Both the position numbers and the translations under genes were made by a program. This document shows positions 15,101 through 27,286 of a stretch of 64,000 bases of DNA, piece after piece. The notes beneath the pieces are model-generated. The model made no database searches. It was not told where the DNA came from and worked only from the letters and a program-made list of their open reading frames with translations. The stretch covers positions 38,834,501 through 38,898,500 of the forward strand of contig JAMPIT010000230.1 of assembly GCA_026261815.1 (NCBI GenBank), given 5' to 3'. The stretch comes from Monarcha castaneiventris obscurior (Eukaryota; Chordata; Aves; Passeriformes; Monarchidae). How positions within the stretch are numbered: position 1 is the stretch's first letter; the number at the start of each line of letters is the position of its first letter.

Positions 15101-15495
15101 AAATAGACAGCTATTTTTAGCAAAAATGAATGCTCAGATCACTAGGTGCAGAGTAGATTATAGACTAGCAATCCAAGATCAAAAGGAAGAAACGAATAAA
15201 ATAACTTATTACTCTGTACTACTTTCCAATTTAAATCTGCAATCCAATACAGCTAATTTATCAGAGCATACAGAGTTGTGACAGATGAGGCAAAATGCCA
15301 TCAGCTACAGGCTTTGTTGACAGACTCATAGCTAGGAATTCTTAGAAAAATAACATCTGAAAAGCAGGAGAAAAATCAAGCAGTGGCAATTGGATTTCTT
15401 TTTCACAGGAGAGATCCTGAAGAGAAGTATCATGGGAGAAACAGGAGATTACAAACCATGTACTCTGCATAACAAAGTCCTTTCTTTTCCCTGGA

Positions 15496-15632
15496 GTAAG
15501 GATGTCAGTCAAAGCTCCTTCGCCAATGACATATGGCAAGTCGACTATATGACTTTATTTCTTCTGTCAATAGAGGAAATACAGGCAAGAAACAGAAAGT
15601 TACAGATAAATATGCCACAGGATATCTCCTCT
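15496..15632 (+). repeat. 137-bp direct repeat, copy A
   Basis: Starts gtaaggatgtcagtcaaagc and ends ccacaggatatctcctct. It aligns without gaps to 17262-17398; I count 28 differences in 137 positions (about 80% identity), mostly transitions. Similarity stops sharply at both ends. It could be an old local duplication, the two remaining ends of a degraded transposon, or two copies of an unknown interspersed family. Confidence 0.85.
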
Positions 15633-17261
15633 GAGCAAAATCACCAGAAGGAAATATAGATGTATTACCAAAATATGACATGAGAGGAATCACTCTCAGT
15701 TTGTAAAACCTTCCTTCCATCTCCCACACCTGAAAAGTTCTGGGACAGGAAGAAATTTGGGGAAGTCGGTGGAACAGAGGAACTCTAGTGTCATTGTCAA
15801 CTCTTCCCTGACCTCTCCAGTCCTTTTCTTTATTGTGAGGGCAACCCTTTGCAATCCTGTTATCTTCTTCAGTACAGCCAGCCTCCTGCCAAGAGAGTTC
15901 CAGGGACAAGGACGGGACCTCTGCCTGAATGCAATAAAGAACAACAGAAAAAGTTCTATCCTGTAGACTGAGAATTCATCCAGGGGAAAAAATCCACTGC
16001 TCTCACTGATAATGAGGAGTTGTCTCTCCCAGTGCCCCAGACTGAACCAGCTTGTTTCCTCAAAAAAACTTCTCAGAAGAGTTCATTTCAGGAGCTACTT
16101 TGCGTAAGTAATACTGACAAGTCCATATACATTTGGCTCCCTTTATCCTCTCATGTCATATTAAGGGCATGCAACACAAATTCTTTGTGCCACGTTACAA
16201 ATTGAGAATTGCAATGGGCTGTAAGGCTTATTATGCAGCTCTTACATTGTTTCATGGTATCTGAACCAGGGAAAAAAAAATCAGGATGTTTCCTGGAATC
16301 CAGGAGAAGCCAAGACCAAGCACCCAGCAGGATGGGCTAACCCTGAGGGGAGAATACCCAAGGTACTCTGTACAATATGCTAGACCTTCTAAAATGCTGA
16401 AGAAACAGGGAGCAGTGCTTCCCACAGCTTTGGGAGAGACTTGGCACATATCTGTGATTCCCTGACTGTGCTGTCTTGGCCACTGCCTGTTCCTGCTCTC
16501 ACAGTGCTCACATAAGCCACAGCCTACCAGTACTCCAGGCAGCACCTGGTTGTAAAAACAAACAGGATTTAGGAAGCAGAAAAACTATGTGGATGTTCCT
16601 CATTGTTGTTATACATCTCTGCAAGGTCAGGCAAGCACAGTACGACCCACGGACATTAACTTTGTGCCAGCTGTTCTCTTACTCCAGGAAAATAATGTTG
16701 CTTTAATCTTATTTGCAAGAGTCTGATAAAAGAGAACCATTTATCATCCACTCTAAATGAATAAATCTCATTTAAAAATCATTGTGATGCAGCTTATATG
16801 TGATCTATATTGCTAACTTATCGCTGCAAAAGCTGACAGGCCTAAAATTAGATCATCCAGATGCATATGGATACAGGGAAGTAAGATTGAACACCACACT
16901 GTCCCTCTGCTTCACTCTGCTCTATGGTGGACTGAAGTCAGAAACAACAACTCCACAGAGCAGAGAGCAGGATCCTTGCCTATTTCAGTCCTTTGAAAGG
17001 CGTTTCAGGGCCCTCCTGAAACACAAGGAAAAGATGCTGTGGAAAACAAAAGATCACTGAAGAAGTCAGTAGGGTGTTTGAGGGTGTCTGTGTTGGTGGC
17101 AAGGGTGAGCTGTCTGTCTGAGAAGCTAAAAATGTCACTCATGTTACAGCCTTGTTTCATGTGTACACAGCTCCCACGCTTTTTAGGAGCTACATGATGA
17201 AAATTGTCAGTCAGTTTTAGGAGGGTCACAGGAGTTTTAAGATTATTTACATATTGGACAT

Positions 17262-17398
17262 GTAAGGATGCCAGTCAAAGCTCATTTACCAATGACATGT
17301 GATAAGCCAGCCTGGTTACTCTATTTCTTATGTAAATAGAGGCAACAAGGGTAAGAAACAGAAAGCTGCAGACACATATACCACAGGATATCTCCTCT
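17262..17398 (+). repeat. 137-bp direct repeat, copy B
   Basis: Partner of 15496-15632, same orientation, 1766 bp further on. Starts gtaaggatgccagtcaaagc and ends ccacaggatatctcctct. The frame that is open in copy A meets a stop (TGA) in copy B within about 14 codons, so conservation as protein is unlikely. Confidence 0.85.
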
Positions 17399-18376
17399 AT
17401 TCAGCCTTGAAAACATTGCTGTAAAGTGGCGTGGGAAACAAACTATGCAGCAGGACCTCAAGACTAATAAATCCATGGATTGCTAAGTGTAAGGCAGAGA
17501 AGACAGAAAAGCATGAATTTCCTGTTAACCAGATACCTCATTCAGAGATCACATCTTGTTTTCAGACTTGGTAGAAATAATACAATAAAATATTGTACCT
17601 GTGACACCCCCAATGACATTTCCTGGGAATATGATGGTAAAGATTAAAATTACCCAAGTTCCTAGTGACTTGAGTTCTGTGTGGCCTGATCCTTCCTCAT
17701 TTTATCTTGGGTGCACACACAAGCACAGAGTGGTTGAAGTCGGAATGGGTGTGTAAGCACACTACAGCAAGTATGTGTACAGGCACCCTCTGTGTAAAGG
17801 AAATGAGACAAACAGGGATCAGACACCAAAGTGTCCATACAAGCATTATGAATTCCTGTTTTGACCACTACACTTGCCAAGACTGCAAATAATCCTATGT
17901 ACAGAAACATATAACAAATATTATAACCAAAAAAAAAACCCTAAACAAACCCCAAACCATTGAGGATCTATCTGAGAAATTCAAGGATAACAGTCTGTGC
18001 AGTGTTCTGAACCAAATGCAAAGACAAGCACTGCCTCATGAAAGGCCTCTGTGTCTTTATGTATTTTCCCTACTGAGGAAACTAATGGAGGATGCTTAAT
18101 GCTGTACTTATCTGTCTGTAAGACGGGAATTCTGTGCAGTGAAAAGTTACCAGAGAAACCAAAAGAGGCTTGCAATGTAAGAAGAGAGAGCTCTGGGAAG
18201 GAGATAAGAAAGAAACACTCTTTTCTAGCAGGAATGCCAGCCTAGCTCCAGGAAGGACTGGGGTTAAAGAGGAGCTAAACTGGGAAGATTCAGCAGCTTG
18301 GGAGACCAGTCACAAGCTACGAAAAGCAATTCTGGACCACCCCAGAGGGACAGATCCAAAAGACATTTCAGAGTAG

Positions 18377-18412
18377 TAAGAAAACTGAGGCATAGAAACA
18401 TGCCCAGGATTT
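18377..18412 (+). mobile_element. Possible short MIR relic
   Basis: agtaagaaaactgaggcata followed by gaaacatgcccagg matches the most conserved MIR stretch (gaggaaactgaggcacag ... cttgcccaagg) with a short internal deletion. Only about 36 bp can be aligned by eye, so chance similarity is possible. Confidence 0.3.
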
Positions 18413-21400
18413 ATTGTTTTCTGGCTCTTTTTAAACCCCCAAGCAATTAAGGGTACTATCATTTCCAAAAGGCACAGACAGCAGCTTCCCTGAGGAGATA
18501 TGGCCCAATGACACATGTAGTTGGAATTGTGAGAAAGGGTGCTAAACATACACAAATGTTTGGAGATGTTATGGCCAGTTTTAGACCTAAGCTAGGAAGT
18601 CATCAGAGGCATCAGGGAAGAAACAGCACAAGTCTATTTGTACATACAAAAACTTCTAGCAGATGAGCTCAAAGAAACAGGGTCCAGCAGTCTGCCAAGT
18701 GTCAGTACTGCAGAGACTTGATTAGATCCCTGAGAAATCATTAGGTACATCTTTTCAAAGTAAAGATGCTCTGGATTATACACCTACACAGTTAACCAAG
18801 ACTCAGAAATACCCTTAATTAACTTTCAAGGACATTGCATGTGCTTGAACCATTCAACAATGCCTCCCATTGAACTATTGACGTGAGTATTTTCTGTAAG
18901 TGTTATGAGAATATCAGGAACAAAATAAAATTATGTGTGTCTCTGTGTCTTTCTATCAGGTACCTGTGTTACTAATTTCCATTATACAGTGGAAACAACA
19001 CAGTTTCATTTTTTTGGTATTACTTCTCATGCAGTCCCTGCAAGTCATTTTGCTCTTCACCAAATGTCTGCATCCCCCCTTACAACAATGCATTCTAAAA
19101 ATCTAGGGTACCAAAGCATCCAGCCACTCTAATTTTACACACAAATACAGCATGCAATACAGATATACTCTCAGCTCCATTTTCTTAGGTGTTTCGTCTT
19201 GCTCTGTGCTGGTGACAATGAAGTTTCTAACTGAGTTCACACCAAATAAAATGCCTGTCAGTAAAGGTGAGGCTTTTCTGAGTGCATGCAGCACAAGGGG
19301 TACAAATTCTCAGCACAGCAGCCACTCAGGTTTAATTGCCTCTGCAGACACCCTGCACAAAGCAGGAGGTAACCTTGTCCATCTCACATAAACCAGCTCA
19401 TATGAGCTGAGCTGTTAGTGCACACTGGAGTGGTCTCACAGAGACAGCATGGCATGCCCACAGCACTTCATACTCATAACCTTCACACCGACTTCTCATA
19501 CAGGTAATCTCTAAGAGACACCAGGTACAGACTAGGAATAAGAGAAATAACATTACAGCAGATTATGCAGAAACTAGACAAGAACAGGTTCACAGAGTAC
19601 GGCTTGAGAGTTCTACTGTACAACTTCTACTAATCTACTTATGGCAAGCTGTTAAATAGCTGTTAGCAAATCTCTAGACAAAAGCCGACCAAAAAAAAAT
19701 TTAAATATAAGATAGGGACTCGTTTATAGCTGACACACATAATCTAAAAAAAAAACCAAACTATAGATTCAAGGAAGAAGACAAAGAAGAACAGTATGTC
19801 TTCCTTCTTCTCCCTTTCCTTTAACATGGGATGAATGTTATTAATTTCCTTATTATCTTCACTGTTTGAATCTAAGTTCAAAAACAGCACTTCTGAGACA
19901 AGGTCAAGGTCATGCTCCACCTTATTGTTATGGAAACAGCACACAGGGTCAGGACTTGTGTCTTGTTGAGATTTTACCTTCTCATTGCAAGGTCCCTATT
20001 ACCACGGCTTCTGATAGCATAATGCTTCATAAAGAAACTACTGGAATGACTGCACACTGAAATCAATAATGTTTTTCTCACCACTGATAGAGATGTTGAA
20101 GTAGATTTCATAGAACTAATTGATTGGAGGGAATGTGGAACAGTAAAGATTAGAGAGAAAGCAAAAATTTTATAAAGCGCCAGAATCTTGGCATGTGCAA
20201 GAAAGATCATTAACTACTCTATACCGTTCAGACTAATCAAAAAGTGAGGTCACAAATGCAACAAAAGGTGGAACAAGAAGTGCCCAAGCATCCCAATCCA
20301 CTGCACAGATGATGAAGACACAATAACAAATACTTTTGCTGTTATTATGTCTTCACTTTTAATTAGTGGATTTTTACTGTTGTCATCCAAAATTAGTTGA
20401 AACTTTTACTAGATACAAGTTTAAAGTTTAAGAACCCGATAGAAGCATAAGAGAAAAGAAAAACCTCTTTCAGGAAACATTTCTTAGGTGATCTTTTAAT
20501 GATGTATTAAATTTCTGTGTACTGCTGAAAACTGGCAATTAGGCAATTTTAGATATGAACAGATAAAAATGGGGTTGTCATGATGCCAAGCAGCACTGAC
20601 ACTGAGAACACAAATACCAGCATGACAAGCTTTATAGTTCTGTTATTCTCATTAATATTCCACTCAGTCTTTCTGGTCTATTGCACCTAGGCATGCACAT
20701 GATCATGTGTAAAATGAGGAAGAGTTTTTATAAATCAAAACCATAATAATTTACAAGTGTTTGGCTGAAATGCAGACATGTTTTTCTTCTTCTGAGCAAG
20801 GCCACTTAAATGAGCTCCAGATTTTTCTATACTCTAAATATAAACTCCTCTGCTCCCAGTCCTTAGTTTTAATAAACCTATATTGTAGGAGAAAAGAAGC
20901 ATCCATGCGAAAGAAAAAATTACAATCTGAAGTAATGAACTAGAGCTCCTAAAGCAGAAATTTGCTGCAGTTTTTGCAGACATGCTCATGCAGCCCTAAG
21001 CAAGGCTGTGTGTGAATATGTGAGTTCTTTTTGTTTAGATACATCAGCAAGGCTAAGCAGCTCTGGGGAAGTTTATACCCCAAGGTTGCTATATTGCTTC
21101 CAGTAGCCCTAGTAACTTGTGATCCCACAGACACATCCTTATGATATCCTCAGTGATCTCATTACAGCATTGCCTCATTCTGTGAGTTAAATAATATTCA
21201 GGCTGCTGTGCCTCAGGCCTGCATTACACCATTTGTCTTGTTCTGGGAATCAGAAACTGAAACATGCACTAGTCCCTTATAAACTGCCCATGTAAATGGG
21301 CAAGGTTTCCTTTGACGAATAAGAACCTTTTCTTCTGCTGGGATTACCTAATCCAGGTGCCAGATGGTTCACACCACCACACAGGATGGAAAAGATCTAA

Positions 21401-22881
21401 ATATTGGGGGAGAAAAGGCAACACTCAGGCAGGATATAGCAGTGATCCAAAAAGATTGCCAGCCACTGTACTAAACAATGTTCCAATTGGCATGGAGTGG
21501 CAAAAATTAAATAAAATCCAGATTCCATTTAGTCTCAAGGCAACATCTTCAGAAAAGATCTCATCTTAAAAAGAAAATGTTGAAAGCACAACCAGTTCAA
21601 ACCTGTCACAAAAATCACGTGGAAGAAAGAAGTTATATATAAGAATAACCAATAGGACTCTGAGCCTGCATTCTGTTCCCTGTGCTTAAGTCTTTAAGTG
21701 AGGACATCACTTGAAAAGAAATGGCACTCCCCAAAGGCAGGTGTCTTCCCATGTGACTATAAGATTGAAAAGAAATATTATAAAATGCAAGTGATCTGAA
21801 ATTTGATACTGGGGAAAGCAAACTGATTTTTTTTGAGGGGAGAGAGGAACTGTTTCTTTTCTTCTAACTCACACAGTTTACAGAATGATCCGTGACTAAA
21901 GAACCTAATGTAATTAGAGAACTGAATAACCTAGTAGCAAATGCATCTTAAACAGAGTTGAATGCAGAATGATGGAAGGAACGGGATGAACTCCTGGCAT
22001 GCTCTGATGGTTTGTGCCCATAATCATTTAGAAAAAGAATTAGATGTCTTTCCGAATAGCACAAAGTCCAATGGCAGTATAAAAACCACAAATAACTTTT
22101 TAGCCTTCATTTAGAAACAGATAACAAGCAATCTGGAAAATATCAAAGTGCCATTATACAATCAACAGCACAATCACATTTGCTTTCTGGTCATCCAATT
22201 TCTCCAAAACCAAAGCACAAATAGTACAGGATAGGGAAGGGCAATAAAAAAAAATAAATACACAGAAATACGTCCATTTTGGAACGGATTGAAATCAAAG
22301 AAAAAGAAATACAATTTTTGTTTGAAAAGCAAAAAAAAACCAAAACCTGGGAATATAACATATCTATGAAATAAGTAATGTATAGAGAAATGCAGCAACT
22401 GGATCCCAGCTAGTAAGGAAACATCCTATAACAGAAGAGATTTTTAAAACTGATAAAACACATGAAATTCAGTTCCACAAGATACTGTTGGAATAAACAT
22501 TTCACTAGGATTAAAAAGCATCTAACCAAAATAAATATATTTCAGTAACACCAATCTGCTTGCTTTCAGATATCAGTGTACATTGGGATATAACTGCAAA
22601 TCTTCCAATGAAAGATTAGATTCTAATCTTTCTCTAAAATGAGCAGTATTGGATACTGCTGGTCTTAGGGAATACAGTCCTAGGTGGATCTTGAGACTGG
22701 TCAAGATCCCAATGCTACTTGGGAAACCAAAAATCGTAATGTATCCACTAATAAGTGTTCCCCGTAAACACTTTGGAAATTAACCATTTACTTCAGGAAA
22801 AAAAAAAAAGTTTAATGCAAAAGATAACATGCCAGTGAGTTATTGATCAAAAAAGAAAATAAACCAAAACAAACTAATAAA

Positions 22882-22910
22882 AGCCCACAAACAAACAAAC
22901 AAACAATAAA
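22882..22910 (+). repeat. (CAAA)n microsatellite
   Basis: About five caaa units (cccacaaacaaacaaacaaa) flanked by an A-rich stretch on the left and a C6 run on the right. Confidence 0.9.
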
Positions 22911-25900
22911 CCCCCCAAAGTATGGGAAGCATGATTCACACCGATGAAGTCTTGTTGCTTTGAATTGCCTAGCACAAATAACTTTTGCCAATCTGTTCAA
23001 GACCTACAAATAATGAAAACGTATGAAAAAATATGATTTATAATAACTCCTCTAACTGCAGTGCTTTAGCTAATTGCTAAAAAGGTTAATAGTTTCTCAT
23101 GCCTCCCCCGCCAAGGTTAGCAGTTGATCTCATTTGTAATTGAGCTACTACTTCAGGTAGTGAAGCACACTCTCAAGGTATTCAACTTTTTATGAAAGAT
23201 CAGAACAAGGTTTAATGATTACAGTTTTTCTACCCCCTTTGGCTTAATGTAGGAAGTTTCACACAGTATAATTGAAATAAATTAGATATTAAACCCTAAA
23301 AGTCAAGGTACATATAATTAAAAAGTAATCACTGTTCACTTCAGCTACCTGCTAGGACATCTTCTTACAATCTCAAAAGATACGTCCTTTTAAGTGACTC
23401 ATTTCTGTCTGCCCTTTATTTACAAATCACCAGCACTATTGAAGTTTGTCTTCTTTGATTATTCCACAGGCGCTACCTAATAGAGAGGTTTGAGCTTCCC
23501 AAGCTCATTTGACAGAAGTTCACAGATCAGACTCAAACCAAGGACTCCGAGATAAAATTCAGTAAAGCCATCTACTGGAAAATCAATATCTCAGATGTAA
23601 TGAGTTGTAAGACAAGTAAATTAGAGTACAGATTACTCTGTCAATTGGAACACATAACTTTTCTCTGTAATTAAGTATTTCATATGTGATGCACTGCATT
23701 TGGCACTGGTTGCTTTGTCTAATTACTGTACATTTTATTTTAAATGAACAAGAAACTTCCTAAAATACCTTGGCTTCCAACTCCAAAGGTGCATGAGCCA
23801 AAAGAGGCTCTGGAGTAACGAGAAAAATTTCCTGCCCTAGCAGGAGCTGGCATTGGAAAGAAAGTGTGCTGTGTAATTAATGTGCCTGTCCTTTCTCACT
23901 TCAGCCCTGCTATTGATATGAAAACAGTTACTTTTAGAATAGCTCTAATCATCATTTATCCAAATCACAGAAACAGTGTGAATATGGAAGGCAGCATGAA
24001 AAATTATAGCTCAAATCTATAACACAAGGAAATATTTCTATTTTAAAAGTACAGCTGAGAGAATACACAGTTCCTTCATGTTATTCTTAAAACGTCCATT
24101 GCTTAGGAGCATGCAAATTCTGTTCCAGTGTGCAGATGGCTGAGGCACTAAAATTAGTTACACCTGTACTGAAACAGGACTATGCTGTGAGTTCAGGACA
24201 TGCACAGGCTATAGCATCACCTTTGGAAGAGGAAGATCTTGGAGTGAGATGGGATTCTGGATAAATAGATTAGATAATAGTTCAGAATAGACTACTCTGA
24301 ACACTTGAGAAACCTGTACCATAGGTAGACCTTCCATACTGCTGAAGGTAAAGGAAGAGTTTGGAATTTGACCATGTTACAACAGAAGGAATAGGAAGGA
24401 CCAGCAATAATCTGAGACTGAGAGTCGTGCAAACCTCTGGTCTCAGAATGGAGACACCAAAAACGATATGGTACCTGCACCCCAAGAGCTCGTCTGAAGA
24501 CTTGTGGATATGAGTAGTGCCTGAACTTTTAGATTCAGGAGTCTGAAAGTTTTCAACTATCTCTAATCATATTTAAATACAGAAGACTGATAAATACGAT
24601 GCTGGCACTTGAACAGCCCTGCGAATTGCATCTGTTTTTTAAGAAAGGGCTAGGAGACTGCAGATGTATAGTTGTGGAGGGTTATAGACCAGAAGGACCA
24701 ACTGGAAATACCCTATCACCATGTATGCACTGATACATACTTTTTACAAAAGACACTTCATATTCTGTGATTTTTAGGTACTGTATATAGAAAGGTTTTG
24801 CTCACTCTAAGAATAAAAAAGAACCGTAATGTCTGTAGTTCTAAAGAACATCTTTGCGGACAGAGATGAAAAGTTCACTTTTTTGTGTTGTTCATTTATT
24901 CTTCATCTCCTTCCTTCTCACTGCTGCATCTGATCCACTACCCAGAGAAATCAAAGGGAGATTTTTCTGATCAGTGCTCCTCTGTTGGTGTCAGATGCAA
25001 TCAAAGACTGGGAGTTTATTGCATTACAAAGGGTTGGGATTTAAGTAACAGATCAGATCAAATCAGTTAGGGGAAAGTACCACAGATCAACATTTAGAGT
25101 GCATTGCCTTCTGGAGTAAAACCTGGCCACTTGTCAAGAAAGAAAAGTTTTCATATTTTGATACCCACTTTGTCCTTTCAAACAAAGTCACGTTAAAAAA
25201 ACCCCACAGGTACATGTCTGTTAAGTGGTAATTATTAAGATTTTATTTAACATGCACTGCAGAGAAGATACTTTTTTTGCCAAGGAACCAAAAAATATTC
25301 TAGACCAAAGCCCTCTTGTATCACCAGTAATAGAGAAAATAACTTGTGAAAGTATGACCTCTACTTACTTTCATTCTGAGTTCATTTTACATTCCCTGAG
25401 TGATGTAAAGAGGTAATGCTGTTAATGAAGATAGAGACATTTCCCATCTTCAAAAATCTTTACCCAAACATTTTCTAGACATCTAGTTGGGAGCTGACAT
25501 GTCTCCTTCAGGCCTAGCTACAGCATGCAATGAGGTAACACACGAGAGTCTCTAGGCAGCAAATCTAAATGGCACGACATAGAAATGTGTGCAGTAACTG
25601 GCTCAGGTCAAGAAGATGTGTCTGATGAGCTCAGGCACCACACTGGAACAATGTGCCCATCTTGCTTCTGAGACTGACTGGCTCAAACACCCCTGGCATG
25701 ACATGGATTCTCAAAAATTTTCACAAGGCAGGTGCCTTTCTTATTCTTTCAAACTCCTTTACAATCAGAAGTAATCCACTTCCAGCAACAGAGACATAAG
25801 TCAATAAAGCAAGGACAGCTTTAGGATGATTTTGTGAATCATGGTTTAACAGATCTAGAAAAGCAGCAGCACAATTGTGTATTAAAATTCAGCTGACGGG

Positions 25901-27164
25901 AATCACGACTTCTTCACATGACAAGTCTCATCAAAATCAGAAAGATCATAAGGATTTTGAGCACTGATATCCCACATGAGAGCGCACAGACCAACTGCTG
26001 AGACTACTCAGTGTCACACTAAAAACCAAGAGATGTACTTTCACAGCCCCCTTTCCACTCTGGTGCTACCAGCTGCTGAATTTGAGCTACATATTGCAGT
26101 CTTGTAGTAGGATATTCAAAGAGGGGCAAATACACAGAGAAAGAAAATAACTTAGTTCCTTATGTTTTTAAATACTTGTTATGATTGTCTGCAGTCCTGA
26201 CGTTTAGTCAGTAAGCTGCATTGCACACCCGTTTTCAACAATAAGCATTTTATTGACACATACACACTGTGCTAAAGAGCTGATAGTGCAATTTTCAACT
26301 TCATACCAAATATACACATCTTCTTTTAAAAGTATGAAAACTAGGTTTCGATAACTGACCTGAGAAAACAAACAATACAAAATACAATGAAAACAGCACT
26401 GTTTTTTTTTCTTTTAACCACAACACAGCTAAGCAAAGTCAGCTTTGCCACAGACTGGCCAGATCAAATGCAGAAGTTCCCAGTACTCTGTCTCCATCAG
26501 GATTAAACCAACAAAAAGTGAAAAAAACCACACTCCTTAGAGAGAAACTGCAGGAGGCAAAGGTTCTGCCACTCTCATGAAAAAGCCAGGGAGCTGGGCA
26601 GACAGAGTGATCTCTCCACCTGAGCAGCCACCAGTTCAAAGTCAAGATACATAACAGAGAAAAACTTCAAAACTTTCCCAGTCATTCAGCACTCAGCAGG
26701 ACTTAAGGTACAACTCACCTGCTAACCTTGAATAGCAGAAAATCAGATTACATAAGGAGGATCATAACACCTTTAGACTACTCTGATCCTAGAACAATAA
26801 GAATTCAGGTGATTCAACCTGCCCACCCCTTATGCTACTTCCATCCAGTTTGCTGCTAAAATTAGATGCCTTTGTCACTCTGCTTGTAGGCATCCACAGT
26901 ACAAACACTGAAAATAGGGAAGATGCATAGCCTGAAATGTTTCAATTTTGCACATAAGACTTCATAAAAATCTATTCACTTTATTCCTAGCAGCCATGTA
27001 GATATTTTCCTGAGTATTAACCTTAGGATCTAATCTTAGCATCAGGTTCAACCAAGCCCTGAAACCCTGAAGACGGCACAGGTAAAGTCATTTATGTTTG
27101 AATGTAAAGGAACTAGGCATGGGAGAGTATTCAGGAAAAGTAATCCTAATTCACTTTTTAATAA

Positions 27165-27286
27165 GATTAGTTAAACTGCATTAAGTTGGCAAGTGGATGC
27201 TTTTACTCAGAATGAAAGTGGCCTTAACTTGGTTTAGTTTAATTTGCTTTGGAAGAAGTTCAGGAATTAATCTGATTTAACTAATC
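27165..27286. repeat. Inverted-repeat block, possible old non-autonomous DNA transposon
   Basis: An 11-bp arm gattagttaaa at 27165-27175 is matched by its reverse complement tttaactaatc at 27276-27286. The 100 bp between are rich in TTAA-type words (ttaagttggcaagtgg, ccttaacttggtttag). This is the kind of layout an old MITE leaves, but no family was recognised and the arms are short. Confidence 0.25.

Larger units (their letters stand above)
1..15408. other. Unique AT-rich DNA, no gene seen
   Basis: No repeat family was recognised here apart from short AT and homopolymer runs. Open frames are all short (at most 114 codons, 9049-9393) and show no domain. A few splice-like pairs exist (for example minus strand 5775-5802, plus strand 6932-7038) but none is convincing. 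AT-richest at about 3.6-3.9 kb and 4.6-4.8 kb. Confidence 0.6.

Noticed and set aside
18040..18135. Possible extra MIR similarity (cctctgtgtctttatg ... gtacttatctgtctg)
   Set aside because: Only scattered words match and the order is uncertain; too weak to annotate.
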